From contig CAZPHD010000002.1 in the NCBI GenBank assembly GCA_964586225.1, forward strand, positions 1 through 64,000: a DNA stretch of 64,000 nucleotides, written 5' to 3'. Numbering within the stretch: position 1 is the stretch's first letter; every line of letters starts with the position of its first letter. The position numbers were made by a program, and so were the translations under genes. This document shows positions 59,627-64,000 of this stretch, piece by piece. The stretch comes from JANJUB01 sp964586225. GTDB lineage: Bacteria; Armatimonadota; Fimbriimonadia; Fimbriimonadales; Fimbriimonadaceae. The notes beneath the pieces were generated by a model that had not been told where the DNA came from, did no database searches, and saw nothing but the letters and a program-made list of their open reading frames with translations.

Positions 59627-59709
59627 CCCCGGGTGGCGGAATGGTAGACGCAGCGGACTTAAAATCCGTTGGCTGTAAGGCCGTGTGGGTTCGAGTCCCA
59701 CCCCGGGGA
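59627..59709 (+). tRNA. tRNA-Leu (anticodon UAA)
   Basis: An 83-base cloverleaf: acceptor CCCCGGG (59627-59633) with CCCGGGG (59702-59708) and discriminator A; D-arm with GGCGGAATGGTAGACGC; anticodon arm GCGGA-CTTAAAA-TCCGT with TAA anticodon; long variable arm (TGGCTGTAAGGCC); T-arm GTGGG-TTCGAGT-CCCAC. The CCA end is not encoded. It reads UUA codons. Confidence 0.95.
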
Positions 59710-59750
59710 CCCACCTGCAACCCGTCCACAACTCTCAGCGTCAATTACGC

Positions 59751-60506
59751 GTGGGCAACCGTCGCTACACCGAACGCGAAATGGCGGAGATCATCCGCAA
59801 GGCCGCCGAGATTCAGTCCGGCCAAGCGAACCCCTCCGACTCACAAGGGATCTCCGAGGATGAGATCCGCCACGCAGCGATGGAACTCGGAATTGCGCCC
59901 GGTGCCCTTGACGCCGCACTTAGGGGCTCAGCCGAGTCGGGGCCTCAGCAGTTCAACTGGTGGGGAGGTCCGACAAGGTACGAAGCTGAGCGAATCTTCG
60001 ACGGGACGATCAGCGACGAGGCTTGGGAGGACATCCTTGCCGACTTGCGACAGACGTTCGAGGAAAACGGCACGGTCGAACGACGGGGCGCGACCTACGA
60101 GTGGGCCGCAACTGGGGGCGGAGTGGATTACAAGACGATCACCCTGCGGCCTACCGGAGACTCAACCCGCCTCAAGGCAACCAGTTCCTTTGGGGGTTCG
60201 GCCGCCGTGTGGTACGCGGCAATGCCCATCCCCATGTTTGTGGTGGTTGGCTTACTTGCCAAGGTCGGTTGGCCAGTGAGTGCGGAGTGGCTGGTCGGTT
60301 TGAGTGCGTTTGCAGCCTCCTGGATGGGCGCGCGCCACCTCACGACCCTCGCGGTCAGGAAGCGCTTCCGTCGATTCGCAGATCTCTTCGACCGCATTCA
60401 GACTCGCATTGAGGGCCCAGACGAAGGCGTCCGACCACAACTTGTGAACTCTTCATCTGCGGTTCAGGCCGATAACGAAGAGCAGCCCCTCACCGGTATG
60501 CCATAG
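59751..60506 (+). CDS. Two-helix membrane protein with N-terminal helical domain
   Basis: The product has 251 residues from the GTG at 59751, 42 bases after tRNA-Leu. The N-terminus RRYTEREMAEIIRKAAEIQ, then DEIRHAAMELGIAPGALDAA, is a common small helical module in bacterial membrane proteins. Residues about 165-215 hold two hydrophobic helices (VWYAAMPIPMFVVVGLLAKV; WLVGLSAFAASWMG). Function is unknown. It is followed after 7 bases by the CPBP gene. Confidence 0.7.
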   Translation: MGNRRYTEREMAEIIRKAAEIQSGQANPSDSQGISEDEIRHAAMELGIAPGALDAALRGSAESGPQQFNWWGGPTRYEAERIFDGTISDEAWEDILADLRQTFEENGTVERRGATYEWAATGGGVDYKTITLRPTGDSTRLKATSSFGGSAAVWYAAMPIPMFVVVGLLAKVGWPVSAEWLVGLSAFAASWMGARHLTTLAVRKRFRRFADLFDRIQTRIEGPDEGVRPQLVNSSSAVQADNEEQPLTGMP

Positions 60507-60513
60507 TTCAACG

Positions 60514-61878
60514 GTGGAGTTAGAGAATCCTGCCCCTTCCGCGCCCAAGCCCGGCCTCGGTTGGTTCGCGTTCTTCCTGGTCATCTTCTTGTTGATCGGA
60601 CTCCAACTGGTGGCCTATCTTGGGCGAGATGAACAATCGGCCGTCGACCGAACTGCTCGTGCCGCCGACCAGGCTCTACGGATGACCTTAGAGCAACATG
60701 CCGCCCTCAAGCGCGTGCTGAAGGAGGACACACCACCTCTAAACCTCAAATCACTCACTGAGCAGTTGCCAAAGCTCGAAGCGACTACCGCCTCCGACGA
60801 ATCCGCCGTGGTCGCCATCGCCATTCGGCAACTTTCGGGCGACGCTCCTGCGCCAACAAGCCTCGAAACGCTGCACAAATCGAAGTCAGAAGCGATGCGC
60901 CGCGTCCTACAACTGACCGAGAATCCACCACGCGCTGAATCCGGCGTGCGAAGCTTGGGCAAGGACCTCCCTGACCTTTACGGAGCGGAACTGATCCGGG
61001 CACTCGCTCTTGAAAAAGCGGGCGTCTCCAATGCACGTCGTGAAGTGATTTCCGTCGAAGCCGGGCAAAGGCTCTTTGTGATCATGGCCGTGGTGATCGT
61101 AGGCCTTTCCTTGGGAGTGATCGCCTGGATTGGCTACTTTGTGGCCCGAGCGACCGGTGGGCTCAAGGCACCGAGTTTTGAGTATCCAGTGCCCTCGCCG
61201 GAATCCGCCGATCGCATGGCGGGCAAGGCCACGCAGCTACTAGGTGTGTTCTTCTTGATTCCCTTCTTGGCAATCGTGGTCTTCGGCGGTAAGACGCCTC
61301 CCGCCGCCCAACTCCTACTCCCACTCGTAATCATTGCCGTATCGCTGCTGGTGCTTCCGCTCCCAATTCTTGGCGGGCGCGTCACGCCGCGCGAAGCTGG
61401 CCTGCACCGCGAGTTACCAATCGGAAAGGGGCTCTTATGGACCGCAGGCGCGTTGGTCGCCGAGATTCCCTTGCTGATCCTGCTGGCGGGAATCTCCTCA
61501 CCCCTCCAGCAGTTCTTCCCACCCGCCGAGCACCCAATAACCGTTCGATTGGCCGAAGGCGTCGATGTCGTCACGCTGATTGCGACCTTTATGATGGCGT
61601 CGATCCTTGCTCCCGTGGTCGAAGAGTTGACCTTCCGAGGGTTGGTTGCTCCCGCGATGATGCGGCTGTTCCGGTCGACCGGTTTGGGGCTAGTCATTGC
61701 CGCCCTGTGCTTCGCCGCGATTCATCCGACGGGCATTCCGGCCTGGTTGCCCCTCGCGGGCGTGGGCTTCATGAGCTCGCTCCTGTACCTCCACACCCGC
61801 GCGCTCTGGCCCTCGATGCTCTACCACGCCATCCATAACACGGCTATTTTGACTGTGGCGCTTACGGTCTACAGCTAG
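60514..61878 (+). CDS. CPBP-family intramembrane metalloprotease
   Basis: The product has 454 residues from a GTG start. The N-terminal half has a membrane helix and a long coiled/helical soluble part (about 40-185); the C-terminal half is polytopic. The CPBP/Abi motifs are there: VVEELTFRGLVAP (EExxxR), FAAIHPTG and MLYHAIHNT. Related proteases process prenylated proteins or peptides or give bacteriocin immunity. Role here is unknown. Confidence 0.9.
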   Translation: MELENPAPSAPKPGLGWFAFFLVIFLLIGLQLVAYLGRDEQSAVDRTARAADQALRMTLEQHAALKRVLKEDTPPLNLKSLTEQLPKLEATTASDESAVVAIAIRQLSGDAPAPTSLETLHKSKSEAMRRVLQLTENPPRAESGVRSLGKDLPDLYGAELIRALALEKAGVSNARREVISVEAGQRLFVIMAVVIVGLSLGVIAWIGYFVARATGGLKAPSFEYPVPSPESADRMAGKATQLLGVFFLIPFLAIVVFGGKTPPAAQLLLPLVIIAVSLLVLPLPILGGRVTPREAGLHRELPIGKGLLWTAGALVAEIPLLILLAGISSPLQQFFPPAEHPITVRLAEGVDVVTLIATFMMASILAPVVEELTFRGLVAPAMMRLFRSTGLGLVIAALCFAAIHPTGIPAWLPLAGVGFMSSLLYLHTRALWPSMLYHAIHNTAILTVALTVYS

Positions 61879-61895
61879 CACGGTAAACTTCGCGC

Positions 61896-62348
61896 GTGGA
61901 ATCGTACATCGGGATTCTGATCCTGGTCGCGGTGGCGGCGACGGTTTGCGTGGCGATGGTCACGCTGAGCTGGGTGCTTGGCCCCAAGAAGGTGACCCCC
62001 TATAAGAGTTCGCCCTATGAGTGCGGCGTGGCGCCGGACGGTTCAGCGCGTGAGCGGTTCCCGGTCAAGTTCTATCTGGTCGCGATCCTGTTTATCCTGT
62101 TCGACATCGAAGTCGTGTTCCTTTGGAGTTGGATGACGGTGTACCGAAACAGCGACGTCTCCTTCCAGCTCTTTAGCTTCGTCGAAATGCTGATCTACAT
62201 GTCAACGTGGATCCTCGGCTATGTCTACGCTGTGCGCGTCGGAGCGATCGACTGGGATGAAACCACGTCGCTTGATCCCGCCAAACTTGAGGACACCAAG
62301 TTGCCTATCCTTGAGAAGGTGCCCAGCCTGCAACCGGAGGTTTCCTAA
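61896..62348 (+). CDS. nuoA: NADH-quinone oxidoreductase subunit A
   Basis: The product has 150 residues from a GTG start. Three membrane helices and the family loop PYECGVAPDGSARERFPVKF, then FDIEVVFLWSW, are clear. It is the small membrane subunit linking to the quinone site of complex I. A GGTAAACT box lies six bases before the start. nuoC follows after three bases; nuoB is missing from its usual place between them. Confidence 0.94.
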   Translation: MESYIGILILVAVAATVCVAMVTLSWVLGPKKVTPYKSSPYECGVAPDGSARERFPVKFYLVAILFILFDIEVVFLWSWMTVYRNSDVSFQLFSFVEMLIYMSTWILGYVYAVRVGAIDWDETTSLDPAKLEDTKLPILEKVPSLQPEVS

Positions 62349-62351
62349 ATC

Positions 62352-62957
62352 ATGGCGGCTCCCATGCTCGGCGAAGAGCGATTGGAGGCGGTCCGAATAC
62401 GAGAGCGTCACCCGGGCGCGATCATCAAGGTGAAGACATTTCGTGACGAGACCTACCTTTGCGTTTTCCGCGAGTCGCTCCGCGATGTGATCTCGACGCT
62501 CAAGAACGACCCCGATCTTGACTACGGCTACTTCTCGGAGTGTGTAGGTGCTGACTACAGCACATGGCCCCACGAGCGCGACCTGGAGGGCCGGTTCGAG
62601 GTCATCTACAACCTGATGTCGCTCAAGCACTATTCACGCATCTTCGTGAAAGTCGCGGTTGACGACGGGCAGAGCATCCCGACTATCAAAGACCTGTTCC
62701 TGGGTGCCGAGTATCCCGAACGCGAGATCGCTGATCTGTACGGCGTCGTGTTCGAAGGCAACATGGACCATCCCGGAAGGTTCTTGCTTCCCGACGACTG
62801 GATCGGCTATCCGCTTCGGAAGGAGTATCCGCTGGGCGGCGAAGATGTGAACTTCGCGCAAGGCGACCGAGGTCCGGCGGTTGAGGACGTCTCGATGCCA
62901 CACGCGGGCGAGAGCTTCGAAGGCAAAACGGGTTCCGATGATGTCTCCGGGCGCTAA
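62352..62957 (+). CDS. nuoC: NADH-quinone oxidoreductase subunit C
   Basis: The product has 201 residues. Family signals are LDYGYFSECVGADYSTW, GRFEVIYNLMSLKHYSRIFV, PTIKDLFLGAEYPEREIADL, YGVVFEGNMDHPGRFLLPDD and YPLRKEYPLGGE. It is a peripheral-arm subunit of complex I. In many species nuoC is fused or adjacent to nuoD; here it is followed by tsaE. Confidence 0.94.
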   Translation: MAAPMLGEERLEAVRIRERHPGAIIKVKTFRDETYLCVFRESLRDVISTLKNDPDLDYGYFSECVGADYSTWPHERDLEGRFEVIYNLMSLKHYSRIFVKVAVDDGQSIPTIKDLFLGAEYPEREIADLYGVVFEGNMDHPGRFLLPDDWIGYPLRKEYPLGGEDVNFAQGDRGPAVEDVSMPHAGESFEGKTGSDDVSGR

Positions 62958-63375
62958 GCCGGTGGCGTCAAGACACGAGGTCAACTCCGACCGTGCCATG
63001 AAGGACCTGGCTGGCACGCTTGTTCGTGATTGGCCTGCGGGCACGATCGTGCTCCTGGAAGGGCCGCTTGGGGCCGGAAAGACCACCTTTGCCCGCGGCG
63101 TCCTGGAGGCGCTTGGTCACGTCGGAGCGGTCCGCTCCCCGACGTTCAACCTGCTCCACGAATACTCCACGGACCCGCCCGTGCTGCACGCCGACCTCTA
63201 CCGGCTGAGCCTAGCGAACGGACTGGGACTGGAAGACTACTACGACACCCACCTCTGTCTCATCGAGTGGCCCGACCGCTTACCGGAGACTCCCCAGGCA
63301 TGGCGAATCACGATCGAGTTTGGAACGGACGAAACGTCCCGAATCGTGACTTGCCAACCGCCGAACCCGCCATAA
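62938..63375 (+). CDS. tsaE: tRNA threonylcarbamoyladenosine biosynthesis ATPase TsaE
   Basis: The product has 145 residues (ATG at 62938 or 62941, inside the nuoC end). It binds ATP through LLEGPLGAGKTTFARGVLEA and contains SPTFNLLHEYS and HADLYRLS, both typical. With TsaB and TsaD it makes t6A37 of tRNA. Those partners are outside the window. Confidence 0.92.
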   Translation: MMSPGAKPVASRHEVNSDRAMKDLAGTLVRDWPAGTIVLLEGPLGAGKTTFARGVLEALGHVGAVRSPTFNLLHEYSTDPPVLHADLYRLSLANGLGLEDYYDTHLCLIEWPDRLPETPQAWRITIEFGTDETSRIVTCQPPNPP

Positions 63376-63385
63376 TGTAAGACAC

Positions 63386-63529
63386 ATGCGGGGTTCCATC
63401 TCTGGACGGCGAAAGCGCTTCCCTTGGGTTCCGCTCCTTGCGTTGCTCGGCACGATCTATCTGTTCTGGGTATTGCCCTATCAGTTGGGCGATCGCCCGA
63501 TCGAAGTCGAGTTCGCCAACGAACCATGA
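63386..63529 (+). CDS. 47-residue single-pass membrane protein
   Basis: ATG at 63386 to TGA at 63529. A basic N-terminus (RGSISGRRKRF) is followed by one hydrophobic helix (VPLLALLGTIYLFWVLPYQL) and a short acidic tail (PIEVEFANEP). The stop overlaps the next gene start (ATGA at 63526-63529), which argues that it is translated. The family is not recognised. The N-inside, C-out orientation is predicted from the basic end. Confidence 0.6.
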   Translation: MRGSISGRRKRFPWVPLLALLGTIYLFWVLPYQLGDRPIEVEFANEP

Positions 63530-64000
63530 AAGTCGGTCTCATAGGATTCTCCAGCTCTGGAAAGAGCACGCTATATCGTGCTGCCGCCCGCGGCATGGCC
63601 AAGGGTGACGTCACCGCGGTGCCCGTCCCTGATCCACGTTTCGAGGCCATCGTCGCTCAGGTGAAGCCCAAGAAGATCACCCCGGCGACGGTGATGCTGA
63701 ACGATGACTTGGACTCGGCGCAGGGCACTGGCCGAATGTTCTCACAGCGATTCGTCGACGAGGCGCGCAAGATGGACTTGCTCCTCCACGTGGTTCGCGA
63801 CTTTGACTCGCCGATGGCACGGTACCACGCGGAAGTCGGTGCCTTGCGAGATGAGGAAGCGGTTTCGGTTGAAATTGTTCTCGCCGACCTGCAGATTGTC
63901 GAGAATCGTCTAGAGCGATTGGCAAAGTCGCTAACGGCTCGCAATCCAGGCTCGCCTGATTACATTGAGAAGCAGGTCTTCGAGCGGCTGAAAGGGCCCT
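63526..64000 (+). CDS. YchF/OBG-like GTPase, 3' end outside window
   Basis: At least 158 residues, cut by the window end. It starts VGLIGFSSSGKSTLYRAAAR (Walker A GFSSSGKST), then VAQVKPKKITPATVMLNDDL, LLLHVVRDFDSPMARYHAEV and VEIVLADLQIVENRLERLAK, all recalling YchF in order. The G3 region is altered: the usual DxAGL is not seen after PATVMLNDD, so this is a divergent member. Role could be ribosome-linked ATP/GTP binding. Confidence 0.7.
   Translation, partial: MKVGLIGFSSSGKSTLYRAAARGMAKGDVTAVPVPDPRFEAIVAQVKPKKITPATVMLNDDLDSAQGTGRMFSQRFVDEARKMDLLLHVVRDFDSPMARYHAEVGALRDEEAVSVEIVLADLQIVENRLERLAKSLTARNPGSPDYIEKQVFERLKGP

Overview
The window looks like chromosome of a diderm, motile, heterotrophic bacterium of fairly high G+C (about 60% by eye). 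The evidence is kdtA (lipopolysaccharide core), a TolC/MFP/RND pump, lipoproteins, motA/motB, NADH dehydrogenase genes, pseudopilins, Tat-exported Gfo/Idh/MocA and ThuA-DUF1080 proteins and alpha-L-fucose use. The combination resembles Armatimonadota (Fimbriimonadia), but no rRNA gene is present, so this is inference. About 70 protein genes and one tRNA gene are packed tightly. There is no rRNA operon, CRISPR array, transposase or recognisable prophage.

Layout: (1) 0-5.5 kb: a hairpin repeat, a DUF5107-like protein, a proline-rich membrane protein, a lysozyme-like secreted protein, hslU and folK. (2) 5.6-8.1 kb: an accessory block with a NotI-family restriction endonuclease convergent with an HTH-fused adenine methyltransferase, then a gene remnant. 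(3) 8.1-13.2 kb: pckA, a nucleotidyltransferase pair resembling a toxin-antitoxin module, and ligD. (4) 13.2-19.9 kb: a four-gene operon of AbrB-like regulator, TolC, membrane-fusion protein and RND permease, headed by a perfect 19-bp tandem repeat. (5) 20-28.2 kb: M28 peptidase, tdh-like dehydrogenase, BamE-like lipoprotein, dienelactone hydrolase, comEA, dipeptide epimerase, ThuA-DUF1080, ribH, TauE/SafE and a small exported protein. (6) 28.2-32.6 kb: fucose isomerase, a pseudo-receiver and a frameshifted secreted repeat protein. (7) 32.7-36.5 kb: an envelope operon with a tetraheme cytochrome, a DUF1573 protein and two small anchored proteins. (8) 36.5-43.4 kb: glycosyltransferase, Gfo/Idh/MocA protein, MntA-HepT, motB, motA and mutL. 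(9) 43.4-47.4 kb: a 21-bp phased inverted repeat array, a PilZ protein, three pseudopilin-like genes, nuoI and nuoB. (10) 47.4-52.2 kb: ileS-lspA-nfo and a DUF433/DUF5615 module. (11) 52.3-59.6 kb: GH95 fucosidase, sugar nucleotidyltransferase, GYF-like membrane protein, kdtA, purC and an FAD reductase. (12) 59.6-64 kb: tRNA-Leu(UAA), a 2TM protein, CPBP protease, nuoA, nuoC, tsaE, a 47-residue membrane protein and a YchF-like GTPase cut by the window end.

Genes that plausibly work together are the efflux operon, the restriction-modification pair, fucose release (GH95) and isomerisation (fucI), the pseudopilin trio, motA/motB, the nuo subunits (split over two loci 15 kb apart), and the cytochrome/DUF1573 operon. 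Notable structural observations are a 21-bp array with an orientation switch, a hairpin repeat with pairing-preserving changes, five of twelve convergent gene pairs sharing overlapping stop codons (CTAG or TTAG), and an RND pump with extra membrane helices.
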